DNA of 64,000 bases from Gammaproteobacteria bacterium. Lineage in GTDB: Bacteria; Pseudomonadota; Gammaproteobacteria; Thiohalobacterales; Thiohalobacteraceae. The DNA is taken from NCBI GenBank assembly GCA_018819175.1, contig JAHJQQ010000050.1, positions 62,001 through 126,000 of the forward strand, given 5' to 3'. The translations under genes were made by a program, and so were the position numbers. A model generated the notes under the pieces. The model saw only the letters and a list, made by a program, of their open reading frames with translations, was not told the DNA's origin and did no database searches. This document shows positions 44,112-52,183 of this stretch, one piece after another (positions within the stretch are counted from its first letter, which is position 1; every line of letters starts with the position of its first letter).

Positions 44112-45254
44112 TTATTCCCGAATCCCCCTGAACGCCACCACAAACGCCAACGCACTCACACCTGCCGCAACCACATAGGTCCATTCCGGACCTATCCCCG
44201 TCCAGAGATAACCGGCCGCGAGGCTGCCGACCGCGCCGCCGGCGCCGAAGCTCAAACTGCTGTAGAGCGCCTGACCACGACCTTGATTGCGGCCGACGAA
44301 GTATTGGTGGATGAGATGAATGGACACGGCGTGATACACACCGAAACTGGCCGCATGCAGTGTCTGTGCAAACAGCATGACAACCAGTGAATCGGCCCAG
44401 CCAGCGATCAATAGCCAACGCAGCGCGGTGAGCGCGACACTCACCAGTAATAAGCGGCGTGCGCCAAAGCGTGGTAGCCAGCGGTGCATGACCAGAAATA
44501 CACCGATCTCGGCGAGCACACCCAACGCCCAGAGTTGGCCGATGCTGGTGCGGCTGTAACCGTAATCTTCCAGATACAGGGTGAAGAAGGTGTAGTACGG
44601 CCCGTGGCTGGCCTGAATCAAAAAACAGCTCAGCAGCACGGCAAGCACGGAGGGACGTCGCAACACCTGGCGTAACGGCTCGTGCGCCTGTGTTGAAACA
44701 TCGGCGGCATGATCGGGTACGGTGAGACTGGACAACCAGATCAGCGCGAACAGTGCCAGCAACACTATCGGTATCAGACGATGACCGAAACTGTCGAGCA
44801 GCAAGCCCAATCCGGCCACGGTACAGATGAAACCAATCGATCCCCACAGACGGATGCCGCTGTAGCGGTAGGTGGAATCTCCCAGGTGCGATAACGTGAT
44901 GGCCTCGAACTGCGGCAGCGAGGCGTTCCAGAAAAAACTGAAGCCGATCATGATCAGGGCCAGCCACAGATAACTGCTGCCAAGCAGCACGCCCGCGAAG
45001 ATCAGCAGCGATAACAAAGAGGCAAGACGAATGAGGGTGATGCGCCGCCCCGTATGATCGGCGATATAGCCCCACACATTCGGCGCCACCAGCTTGGTCG
45101 CCATCAGGATCGCGATCAGCTCACCGATGTCGGCGGCGCCGAAACCTTCGCCCTTGAGATACAGACTCCAATAGGGCACCAGCGCGCCGAGCGCCGCGAA
45201 ATAGAAAAAATAAAAACCGGACAGGCGCCAGTAAAGGGGCGAAGCAGTTGTCAC
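44112..45254 (-). CDS. MFS transporter (phenylpropionate/nucleoside permease-like)
   Basis: 380 residues, about 12 membrane helices, start GTG. Similar to the HcaT/LacY-nucleoside-permease group: YWRLSGFYFFYFAALGALVPYWSLYLK, then the loop motif WGYIADHTGRR between helices 2 and 3, ASHGPYYTFFTLYLEDYGYS in the middle and FGVYHAVSIHLIHQYFVGRNQGRGQALYSS in the second half. Substrate unknown; neighbours give no pathway clue. Confidence 0.85.
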   Translation of the reverse strand: MTTASPLYWRLSGFYFFYFAALGALVPYWSLYLKGEGFGAADIGELIAILMATKLVAPNVWGYIADHTGRRITLIRLASLLSLLIFAGVLLGSSYLWLALIMIGFSFFWNASLPQFEAITLSHLGDSTYRYSGIRLWGSIGFICTVAGLGLLLDSFGHRLIPIVLLALFALIWLSSLTVPDHAADVSTQAHEPLRQVLRRPSVLAVLLSCFLIQASHGPYYTFFTLYLEDYGYSRTSIGQLWALGVLAEIGVFLVMHRWLPRFGARRLLLVSVALTALRWLLIAGWADSLVVMLFAQTLHAASFGVYHAVSIHLIHQYFVGRNQGRGQALYSSLSFGAGGAVGSLAAGYLWTGIGPEWTYVVAAGVSALAFVVAFRGIRE

Positions 45255-45326
45255 AACAGGAAACCGGATTTATGCATTGGCAGTTTGTGAATGCGACAGG
45301 GACACAGTCTACTGAAAAAGCCGCTG

Positions 45327-45563
45327 TCAGACGTAGCGATTTTCAGCATGTTGTAACGCGCTTAATTCAATTATAAATGCATGCGCATGTGTACTCAGGT
45401 CTTGTAAACTGAATGAAGAGCCAGAACCCGCATAGCTATACAAAAGGCGATGCAGTTCCTGCAAGCAATCAATATCCCAGCTCTCCCCTTGTATCCCCTT
45501 CCAGACGACCTTCAGATCACACGCCTTGCTGGGCAACTCGGCCTCCAGATCACTACCTGTCAT
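45327..45563 (-). CDS. HPt-like protein lacking the phospho-accepting histidine
   Basis: 78 residues. The C-terminal part, LQELHRLLYSYAGSGSSFSLQDLSTHAHAFIIEL, aligns with stand-alone HPt domains (LHRLAHSLAGSGGTFGF...) but has Tyr where the active-site His stands. The N-terminal 30 residues are not recognisable. Start overlaps the end of the response-regulator gene by 11 bases, so the two are co-translated. Either an inactive HPt that still binds the receiver or a gene under decay. Confidence 0.6.
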   Translation of the reverse strand: MTGSDLEAELPSKACDLKVVWKGIQGESWDIDCLQELHRLLYSYAGSGSSFSLQDLSTHAHAFIIELSALQHAENRYV

Positions 45564-45945
45564 TGCGGTTGTCCCAGATACTGCGCACCTTGTCGGCCAA
45601 GGTCATCGGATCAAAGGGCTTGGGTATGACATCAATAGCACCCAGACTCAAATAATGAGCCACCTCCTGCGGCTGAACTTTAGCCGTCATAAACACGACC
45701 GGTGTCGTTGTGCAGACAGCTGTTTTACGTAACTCGGCTAATGTGGTCGGGCCATCCATTCCGGGCATCATGACATCCAGCAGGATAAGATCCGGTGTAT
45801 AGTTGGCGATTTTGCTCAACGCTTCGTTACCCGAGCTGCAAACTTCCACGTTGAAGCCGCCGAGATGCTCAAGCGCCAAGCGTGCCACGGCCTGGATGTC
45901 AGGCTCATCTTCAACATAGAGGATGTGTTCCAATTGCTGACCCAT
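45553..45945 (-). CDS. CheY-like single-domain response regulator
   Basis: 130 residues made of one receiver domain. Acidic pocket EDEPD, phospho-acceptor Asp in LILLDVMMPGMDG, the Thr in VVFMTAK and the Lys in IPKPFDP are all present, so phosphorylation should be possible. No output domain. ATG at 45945 has AGGGAG about 9 bases upstream; a TTG nine bases earlier is in frame. The kinase that would be expected upstream is a pseudogene. Confidence 0.88.
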   Translation of the reverse strand: MGQQLEHILYVEDEPDIQAVARLALEHLGGFNVEVCSSGNEALSKIANYTPDLILLDVMMPGMDGPTTLAELRKTAVCTTTPVVFMTAKVQPQEVAHYLSLGAIDVIPKPFDPMTLADKVRSIWDNRNDR

Positions 45946-46033
45946 ACCATTCAACTCCCTATCTTCATAACGTATTCAAGCTCAACCGGCTGTATCAGCA
46001 GCACCTATCGAGCATGACAGTATCTGCCGTATC

Positions 46034-46401
46034 TTATTCAACAATACTGGTAGCCGACTTAACCATAGCTGCCGCCAAAGATTTAGCCGAAGCTATGGTC
46101 ACATCCTTAGCTGAGAATACCACTACCGGCGACGTCACGCCGTGCGTATCCAATAACTCCAACAATCCAGAACCATTGCCGTCGGGCGTTATGGGAAATC
46201 AACGAAGGCGGCAGTGAAGGAAAGGTATTCTGAATAAAATGACGAGGTCACCAAGCATGATAACCATTGAGTAAATCGGTACCGATAAAGGCGCAGCCGA
46301 CAAACAGGAAAGGTGTCTGTTGCACTGTAGAAACGTGTTAGCGAAAGCGCACCGACTACGAGTGCTAACAGGGTCGCAGCAACCTCCATGTGTAACTGCA
46401 T
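46034..46401 (-). pseudogene. Remnant of a hybrid sensor histidine kinase
   Basis: Pieces in three frames read on the minus strand. From 46401: MEVAATLLALVVGALSLTRFYS; shifted by one base near 46311: FLFVGCAFIGTDLLNGYHAW; back to the first frame near 46250: LVTSSFYSEYLSFTAAF. Joined, they match the membrane N-terminus of PAS-type sensor kinases (RFYS..FLFIG..FLGT..LDGYHA.VTS). Directly after comes the end of a receiver domain in another frame: TPDGNGSGLLELLDTHG, SPVVVFSAKDVTIASA, KSLAAAMVKSATSIVE, stop at 46034. The kinase core has been deleted. The flank 46402-46606 holds no gene, only a short inverted repeat. Confidence 0.7.
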
Positions 46402-46567
46402 GCTGCCTTGCCTGGCAACCCCGCGGGCACCATGAAGCCATTACTCAAACTCCGTGTCGTGGCCACACAGGCCTCTATGCGCCAACGCGCCATAGGCGGC
46501 AGTTTTCTATACCCGGCAGGCATCAATTGCATGCCGCTTCCAAGTCAGGCTAAGGCAAGCAATGCGC

Positions 46568-46602
46568 CTGTCAAAATGACTCTAGACACATGGTTTTGAC
46601 AG
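46568..46602. repeat. Short inverted repeat downstream of aroC
   Basis: CTGTCAAAA and TTTTGACAG, 9 bp perfect arms 17 bases apart, 5 bases past the aroC stop. Could be a 3'-end hairpin of aroC; no T tract follows. Confidence 0.45.
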
Positions 46603-46606
46603 ATAT

Positions 46607-47707
46607 TCACTCGATGCTGGCGGGGATGATGGGGGTGATAGATTGGACATCGAGATTCTGAGCACGATGCCGCAGCAAATGATCCATCAGCACAATGGCC
46701 AGCATGGCTTCGGCAATCGGCGTTGCGCGGATACCGACACAGGGGTCGTGACGACCATGCGTGACGACCTCGACCGGTTCGCCGGTCAGATTCACTGAAC
46801 GCCCCGGCAGACGAATACTGGACGTGGGCTTGAGCGCGATGTGCGCAACAATATCCTGGCCTGAAGAAATACCGCCCAGAATGCCGCCGGCATTGTTGCT
46901 CAGAAAACCTTCAGGCGTGATCTCATCACGGTGCTCGGTGCCCTTCTGCTCCACGCAGGCGAAACCGGCACCGATCTCGACACCCTTCACCGCATTGATG
47001 CTCATCAATGCATGCGCGATGTCGGCATCCAGCCTGTCGAAAATCGGCTCTCCCAGCCCGGGCGGCATACCGCTGGCCACGACGGTGACGCGCGCGCCGA
47101 CCGAGTCGCCGGATTTACGCAAGGCATCCATATAGGTTTCCAGCCCGGCAACCATCGCGGCATCCGGCCAGAAGAATGGGTTGGTTTCGACGACCGACCA
47201 ATCAAACGTGGCCGGACGATTCGGGCCAAGCTGTGAGAGATAGCCGCGGATCCGCACGCCGACTCGTTCGGCCAGATATTTCTTCGCAATGGCACCCGCC
47301 GCCACGCGCATGGCTGTCTCGCGCGCCGAGGAACGCCCGCCACCGCGGTAATCGCGGAAGCCATATTTCTGCTGATAGGTGTAGTCGGCATGACCCGGCC
47401 GGAACCGGTCCATGATGTTGGAATAGTCCTTCGACCGTTGATCGGTATTGTGGATGATCAGTGCAATCGGGGCGCCGGTGGTCCGTCCCTCGAAGACTCC
47501 GGACAGGATCTGCACCGCATCGTCCTCGCGGCGCTGGGTGGTGTGGCGACTTTGGCCCGGTTTGCGGCGGTCCAGATCATGCTGCAGATCGGCCTCCGAG
47601 AGGGCCAGCCCGGGTGGGCAGCCGTCCACAATACAGCCGATGGCCGGGCCGTGACTTTCGCCAAACGACGTAACCGTAAAGAGTTTTCCGAAGCTATTCC
47701 CAGACAT
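46607..47707 (-). CDS. aroC: Chorismate synthase
   Basis: 366 residues. Start MSGNSFGKLFTVTSFGESHGPAIGCIVDGCPPG; signature GGGRSSARETAMRVAAGAIAKKYL; later KPTSSIRLPGRSVNL and GRHDPCVGIRATPIAEAMLAIVL. Forms chorismate from EPSP with reduced FMN. prmB, its usual neighbour, is two genes upstream. Confidence 0.98.
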   Translation of the reverse strand: MSGNSFGKLFTVTSFGESHGPAIGCIVDGCPPGLALSEADLQHDLDRRKPGQSRHTTQRREDDAVQILSGVFEGRTTGAPIALIIHNTDQRSKDYSNIMDRFRPGHADYTYQQKYGFRDYRGGGRSSARETAMRVAAGAIAKKYLAERVGVRIRGYLSQLGPNRPATFDWSVVETNPFFWPDAAMVAGLETYMDALRKSGDSVGARVTVVASGMPPGLGEPIFDRLDADIAHALMSINAVKGVEIGAGFACVEQKGTEHRDEITPEGFLSNNAGGILGGISSGQDIVAHIALKPTSSIRLPGRSVNLTGEPVEVVTHGRHDPCVGIRATPIAEAMLAIVLMDHLLRHRAQNLDVQSITPIIPASIE

Positions 47708-47875
47708 GGCGGCTATTGTATCCGGTTAATCGAGCCTCGTCGCCACTCCCGAAAGAGATGCCGTCAAGAAAACGGCGGTAACGCCGCTAGACCAACCAAA
47801 GGGGAACACAGAGCCCCGGCCAGGACTACCTCGAGAACATGGCCAATCACTAGTGAGATAAATGAGGGTAAACAC

Positions 47876-48076
47876 GTGAACCGCAGAAACAGCCAGTTTG
47901 GTCCCAAGATCGGCAACTACATGGGCAAGCCCATTTTCGAAACCATCAGCCGCCCGGAAGGCACCTATGTCTTCGACCGCATCGCCGCCTATGCCGACGA
48001 TGGTTATCCCTTGGATCAGTTAAGCAAGAACGAGGTACTGATTCCGGAAGGTCTGATCTACCGCCATCGCGCATAA
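47876..48076 (+). CDS. Small protein of unknown function (66 aa)
   Basis: GTG start with GAGGGT 7 bases upstream. 66 residues: NRRNSQFGPKIGNYMGKPIFE, then TISRPEGTYVFDRIAAYADDGYPLD and QLSKNEVLIPEGLIYRHRA. No Cys, no membrane helix; compact and well formed, with codon use like the neighbours. Lies divergent from aroC and convergent with hemN. I do not recognise it. Confidence 0.65.
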   Translation: MNRRNSQFGPKIGNYMGKPIFETISRPEGTYVFDRIAAYADDGYPLDQLSKNEVLIPEGLIYRHRA

Positions 48077-48093
48077 GCCAGTAGTTATATAAG

Positions 48094-48124
48094 GTCGGAC
48101 TCAGCGGCACAGCCGCGGTCCGAC
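48094..48124. terminator. Hairpin between the 66-aa gene and hemN
   Basis: GTCGGAC and GCGGC on the left pair with GCCGC and GTCCGAC on the right around ACA. It lies 18 bases after the small gene and 30 before the hemN stop, in a convergent gap; no T tract. Confidence 0.5.
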
Positions 48125-48154
48125 GCGGCCACAGCCATCCGTGCTGGTAAGTCG

Positions 48155-49543
48155 CTAGATCACCTTGGAAAAACGCTGTTCTGCACCACCACTCAAATAG
48201 CGGTCGAATTGCATACAGATATTGCGGATCAGTAAGCGCCCGCGCGGTTGCACGCGTAACCTGCGATCTTCCAATTCCAGCAGCCCATCCGCGGCAAAAC
48301 CTTCCAGTGCCCGCAGCGCATCAGCAAAGTAGGCTGTGAAATCTATATTGAATTCTGTCTCGATCGCGGCGAAATCCAATTCGAAATTACAGATCAATCG
48401 CGTTATCACCTCACGACGCAGCACATCATCCGCATTCAACTCCACGCCTCGAAACACGGCCAGCTCACCGCTATCGATGCGCGCGGCATAGTCATCCAGT
48501 GTCTTCAGATTCTGGCTATAACTGTTACCCACCTTGCTGATGGCGGTAGCGCCCATGGCCACCAGATCGCAGTCGGCATGGGTCGAATAGCCCTGGAAAT
48601 TCCGATACAGCGTGCCTTGGCGTTGCGCCACCGCGAGCTCATCGTCCGGCCGCGCGAAATGATCCATGCCGATATACAGATAACCGGCTTGAGTCAGTCG
48701 CTCGATGGTCAGCTCCAGAATAGCCAGCTTATCTTCCGCCGAGGGCAGCAACGACTCATCGATCTGGCGTTGAGTCTTGAACAGTTGCGGCAGATGCGCG
48801 TAATTGAATACCGACAAGCGATCCGGTCCGGCCGCAATCACCTTGTCGAGTGTCACCATGAAACGCTCAACGGTCTGCAGGGGCAAACCATAGATCAGAT
48901 CGACACTGACCGATTTGAAACCTTCGGCACGCGCGGCATCCAGCACGGCCCAGGTCTGCGCTTCGGTTTGGATACGGTTGACCGCCTTCTGCACATCGGG
49001 ATCGAAATCCTGCACGCCCAGACTCAGCCGATTGAACCCCAGAGACCGCAGCACGGCGATGGTCCCGGCATCGGCCTCACGGGGATCGATCTCAATGGAA
49101 TATTCGCCGCTGTCGTCATTGCGCAACTGGAAATGCTCGCCCGTCACACGCATCAGGTCACGCATCTGCTCCGCGCTGAGAAAGGTCGGTGTGCCACCGC
49201 CCCAGTGCAGCTGATCAACGGGACGATTGCGGTCGAACAACGCGCCTTGCAGTTCAATCTCACGGAACAGCTGTTCGAGATAAGGGATCGCCCGTTTGCG
49301 ATTCTTGGTGATGACCTTGTTGCAGGCGCAATAGAAACAGACGGTGTCGCAGAACGGGATATGAAAATACAACGACAACGGCGCGGCTTGAGCGCCGGTG
49401 TTGGTTGCCTGAGCAATCTCACGATAACGCGCGGCAGTGAAGGCCTCGGTAAACTGTACCGCGGTCGGATAGGAGGTATAGCGCGGTCCGCTGGCGTCAT
49501 AGCGACGGATCAGTTCCGGATCGAATTCAAGGGTCTGATACAT
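48155..49543 (-). CDS. hemN: Oxygen-independent coproporphyrinogen III oxidase
   Basis: 462 residues. Radical-SAM cysteines in FCDTVCFYCACNK; typical stretches RYTSYPTAVQFTEAF, HWGGGTPTFLS, NRLSLGVQDFDPDVQ, YGLPLQTVERF and HFARPDDELAVAQ. Converts coproporphyrinogen III to protoporphyrinogen IX without oxygen. An FNR-type site lies upstream. Confidence 0.98.
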   Translation of the reverse strand: MYQTLEFDPELIRRYDASGPRYTSYPTAVQFTEAFTAARYREIAQATNTGAQAAPLSLYFHIPFCDTVCFYCACNKVITKNRKRAIPYLEQLFREIELQGALFDRNRPVDQLHWGGGTPTFLSAEQMRDLMRVTGEHFQLRNDDSGEYSIEIDPREADAGTIAVLRSLGFNRLSLGVQDFDPDVQKAVNRIQTEAQTWAVLDAARAEGFKSVSVDLIYGLPLQTVERFMVTLDKVIAAGPDRLSVFNYAHLPQLFKTQRQIDESLLPSAEDKLAILELTIERLTQAGYLYIGMDHFARPDDELAVAQRQGTLYRNFQGYSTHADCDLVAMGATAISKVGNSYSQNLKTLDDYAARIDSGELAVFRGVELNADDVLRREVITRLICNFELDFAAIETEFNIDFTAYFADALRALEGFAADGLLELEDRRLRVQPRGRLLIRNICMQFDRYLSGGAEQRFSKVI

Positions 49544-49596
49544 ACGCGCCTCATCTGATGTAGTCCGCAGAGTAGAATCCTGGCGGCGGCTGCGCG

Positions 49597-49610
49597 ATGA
49601 CTTAGGTCAA
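49597..49610 (-). promoter_or_regulatory. FNR/ANR/DNR-type site upstream of hemN
   Basis: Minus strand TTGACCTAAGTCAT: halves TTGAC and GTCAT around 4 bases match the FNR-family consensus TTGAT-N4-ATCAA in TTGA....TCA. Centred about 60 bp before the hemN ATG, a plausible activator distance. Confidence 0.55.
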
Positions 49611-49632
49611 TTTTGCCCGCCCTGTACCCCGC

Positions 49633-49956
49633 TTATGAATCCTCACCATCGACATTCAATCCCATCCGATGGGTGGCGTTAATCACCCGCAACAGATATT
49701 TGAACGGCAATATCCGATCATCCTGCGCCTCCACGACGCGCATAAACGGCAGGTCACTATTATTGAATTGATAGCGCCCTTCCAGCATGGCCTGTTTGAG
49801 ACCGCGCACATCCCGATCCAGGTGTCCCAGAAATTCCACTACCCCACCCATGGACTCCGCGTCGTATTCGGCGGCGGCGCGCAGATCATCAATCTCGAAT
49901 AACGCCTGATTAATCAATTCAACGTATTCTTCAGCTGTTTTCGGTCGGCTATCCAT
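49633..49956 (-). CDS. Conserved-looking soluble protein of unknown function
   Basis: 107 residues from MDSRPKTAEEYVELINQALFEIDDLRAAAEYD; an in-frame TTG 21 bases earlier is an alternative. Mostly helical and acidic: GGVVEFLGHLDRDVRGLKQAMLEGRY, then DLPFMRVVEAQDDRILPFKYLLRVINATHRMGLN. No signal or membrane segment. Between prmB and hemN on the same strand, probably the same transcript as prmB (27 bp gap). Family not recognised. Confidence 0.7.
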   Translation of the reverse strand: MDSRPKTAEEYVELINQALFEIDDLRAAAEYDAESMGGVVEFLGHLDRDVRGLKQAMLEGRYQFNNSDLPFMRVVEAQDDRILPFKYLLRVINATHRMGLNVDGEDS

Positions 49957-49983
49957 CGTGCAGATTCTCTCGTGCAAAAGTAA

Positions 49984-50925
49984 TTAAGGAACGGGATCGG
50001 CCAGCGCCGCTGCAATAGCGGCCTGGTTGTCCACCACCTGCTCGGTCGTGAGCAGAAACACACCGTCGCCGCCACGCGCGAATTCCAGCCAAACGAACGG
50101 CACCTGCGGCAGAAGTTCCACCAATGCCTCGGCGCTGTTACCGACTTCGACAATCAGTATGCCGTGCGGATTCAAATGCGCCGGCGCCTCATTCAGAATA
50201 CGCAGTGCGAAATGCAGCCCATCCCTGCCGCCAGCCAGCCCCAGTGTCGGCTCCTGTCGGTATTCCAGCGGCAATGCGGCCATATCTTGCGCATCGACGT
50301 AGGGCGGATTACTGACGATGATGTCGTAACGGCGTTCATCAAGCGCGGAAAACAAATCGGAACGGATCAATGACACCTGATCCGCGAGGTGATGGCGCGC
50401 GACATTGCGCTGCGCCACTTCCAATGCATCCGGCGAGATATCCGCGGCATCAACATGTGCATGCGGAAAATAATGCGCGCAGACAATGGCGATGCAGCCG
50501 CTGCCCGTGCAAAGGTCCAGGATCGAACCTACGGCATCGGCTTCCACCCAGGGCGTGAACTGCGCCTCGATCAATTCAGCAATCGGTGAGCGCGGTATCA
50601 ATACCCGATCATCGACATAGAACGGCATGCCGGAAAACCAGGCCTCGCCGATCAGATAGGCTGCCGGTATCCGTTCTTTGAAACGGATACGCAGCAAATC
50701 GACAACGGACTGCCGCTCATCGGGTGTCAATGTGGCATCCAGATAGGCGCCCGGCATATCGATGGGCAGATGCAGCGCATGCATCACCAGCACGGCCGCC
50801 TCGTCAATGGCATTGTCGGTGCCGTGTCCGAACGCGAGCTTATGCTCATTGAAGCGGCTGGCACCCCAGCGGATAAAATCGCGCACGGTGGTCAAAACCT
50901 GCAATAGGGTGTCCGGATTATCCAT
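49984..50925 (-). CDS. prmB: 50S ribosomal protein L3 glutamine methyltransferase
   Basis: 313 residues. SAM-binding DLCTGSGCIAIVCAHYFPHA and catalytic NPPYVDAQDMAALPLEYRQEP are those of the PrmB branch, as is the N-terminal DFIRWGASRFNEHKLAFGHGTDNA, absent from PrmC. Methylates Gln150 of ribosomal protein L3 in E. coli. Neighbourhood with aroC supports PrmB. Confidence 0.95.
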   Translation of the reverse strand: MDNPDTLLQVLTTVRDFIRWGASRFNEHKLAFGHGTDNAIDEAAVLVMHALHLPIDMPGAYLDATLTPDERQSVVDLLRIRFKERIPAAYLIGEAWFSGMPFYVDDRVLIPRSPIAELIEAQFTPWVEADAVGSILDLCTGSGCIAIVCAHYFPHAHVDAADISPDALEVAQRNVARHHLADQVSLIRSDLFSALDERRYDIIVSNPPYVDAQDMAALPLEYRQEPTLGLAGGRDGLHFALRILNEAPAHLNPHGILIVEVGNSAEALVELLPQVPFVWLEFARGGDGVFLLTTEQVVDNQAAIAAALADPVP

Positions 50926-51035
50926 CTTTCAGCCTTATCTGCTGCCTGGAGCGGGGCATTATGATAGCCCATTCTGAAGCGCGGTTCAGGATTTAGGATA
51001 GTCGCGTGAGGACAGCTGTGTGATAATGCCGCGCC

Positions 51036-51701
51036 ATGCATAACTCACCCAAATACTCATGCGACGGTAAGGGATTAACCCTCTGGCTGGTCGCTATTGC
51101 CGCACTGATCGGCGGCGTTTTAGCGGCCAATCAACTGCTGCAACCGCCGGCAGCACCGGTATTAAGTCAAAGCACCACGCGGCTGGTACCCGCGCGGGTA
51201 CTGCAAGCCTTCGAGCTGATTGATCACACCGGCGCGGCATTCAATCTGGAGCGACTGCGTGGCCACTGGAGTTTCCTGTTCTTTGGTTACACCCATTGCC
51301 CAGACATCTGCCCCACGACACTCAACACGCTCAACGTCTTGGCGCGCACTATTGCCACACTGCCGGAGCCGGCATCGACACCGCAGTATCTGTTCGTTTC
51401 CGTAGATCCAGAACGCGATACACCCGAACTGCTGGCTAAATTCGTGCCTTACTTCAATCCGACATTCATCGGCGTCACCGGCACAACATCCGCAATCGAT
51501 ATGCTGACCAAACAACTCAGTATCATGCATATGAAAATCGAATCGGATCGTCCCGACAATTATCTTGTGGATCACAGCGCAGCACTGCTACTGATCGACC
51601 CTCAGGGAAACCTGCACGCCCTGATGTCACCGCCGTTCGACACGGACCGCATGACACAGGACTTCCAGAAACTCACAGCGTATTACGAGGCTATTCAATG
51701 A
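51036..51701 (+). CDS. Sco1/SenC-family copper chaperone
   Basis: 221 residues with an N-terminal membrane anchor (LTLWLVAIAALIGGVLAANQLL) and a thioredoxin fold. Copper ligands: GYTHCPDICPTT (CxxxC) and the later His in DHSAALLLIDPQG. Needed for CuA assembly in cytochrome oxidase, or redox control. A -10-like GATAAT lies only about 9 bases before the ATG, so the mRNA may have a very short leader. Stop overlaps the PCu(A)C start (ATGA). Confidence 0.94.
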   Translation: MHNSPKYSCDGKGLTLWLVAIAALIGGVLAANQLLQPPAAPVLSQSTTRLVPARVLQAFELIDHTGAAFNLERLRGHWSFLFFGYTHCPDICPTTLNTLNVLARTIATLPEPASTPQYLFVSVDPERDTPELLAKFVPYFNPTFIGVTGTTSAIDMLTKQLSIMHMKIESDRPDNYLVDHSAALLLIDPQGNLHALMSPPFDTDRMTQDFQKLTAYYEAIQ

Positions 51702-52168
51702 AAATCGGCTCATTATCCGCATTCGCACTTTTCTGCAGCGTCTGGGCCGCAACAGCCCAGGCCGACGCACTCACTGTCTCGGGCGCCTGGGTACGCGAAG
51801 GACCACCCACGACACAGGTGCTGGCAGGCTATGCACAGATCGCCAATCCAGGCACTCAGGACATCACCATTGTCGGTGCACGCAGCCCGCAATTCGACAC
51901 CGTGGAAATACATCGGACTGAAATCGTCGAGGGCATGGCGCGCATGATTGCGCAGCCAGAACTCGTAATCCCCGCCGGTGGCAGCGTGTCGCTAGAACCG
52001 GGTGGGCTGCATCTGATGCTGATTCAGGCGCAGAATCCGCTGGCAAGCGGTGATCATGTCGAAATTCAGCTACAGCTCAATAATGGCACTCAGCTGCGCG
52101 TCGATGCCGAGGTGCGTCCCGACCCTGATGCGGGTGCTGGGATGGATCACAGCCATCACCACCATTGA
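51698..52168 (+). CDS. Periplasmic PCu(A)C copper chaperone
   Basis: 156 residues. Signal peptide (MKIGSLSAFALFCSVWAATAQA) and a DUF461 domain with the exact copper motif HX10MX21HXM: His in VEIHRTE, Met in GMARM, then HLM. The tail ends MDHSHHHH, an extra possible metal site. PCu(A)C supplies Cu(I) to Sco and to the CuA centre, in agreement with the overlapping sco gene. Confidence 0.94.
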   Translation: MKIGSLSAFALFCSVWAATAQADALTVSGAWVREGPPTTQVLAGYAQIANPGTQDITIVGARSPQFDTVEIHRTEIVEGMARMIAQPELVIPAGGSVSLEPGGLHLMLIQAQNPLASGDHVEIQLQLNNGTQLRVDAEVRPDPDAGAGMDHSHHHH

Positions 52169-52183
52169 TCAGTTGCGCCGTTA

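Noticed and set aside
46320..46553. Short frame on the plus strand
   Set aside because: Overlaps the kinase remnant and reads as Arg/His/Cys-rich noise without ribosome site.
48578..49558. 326-codon plus-strand frame
   Set aside because: Opposite hemN, whose motifs are complete.
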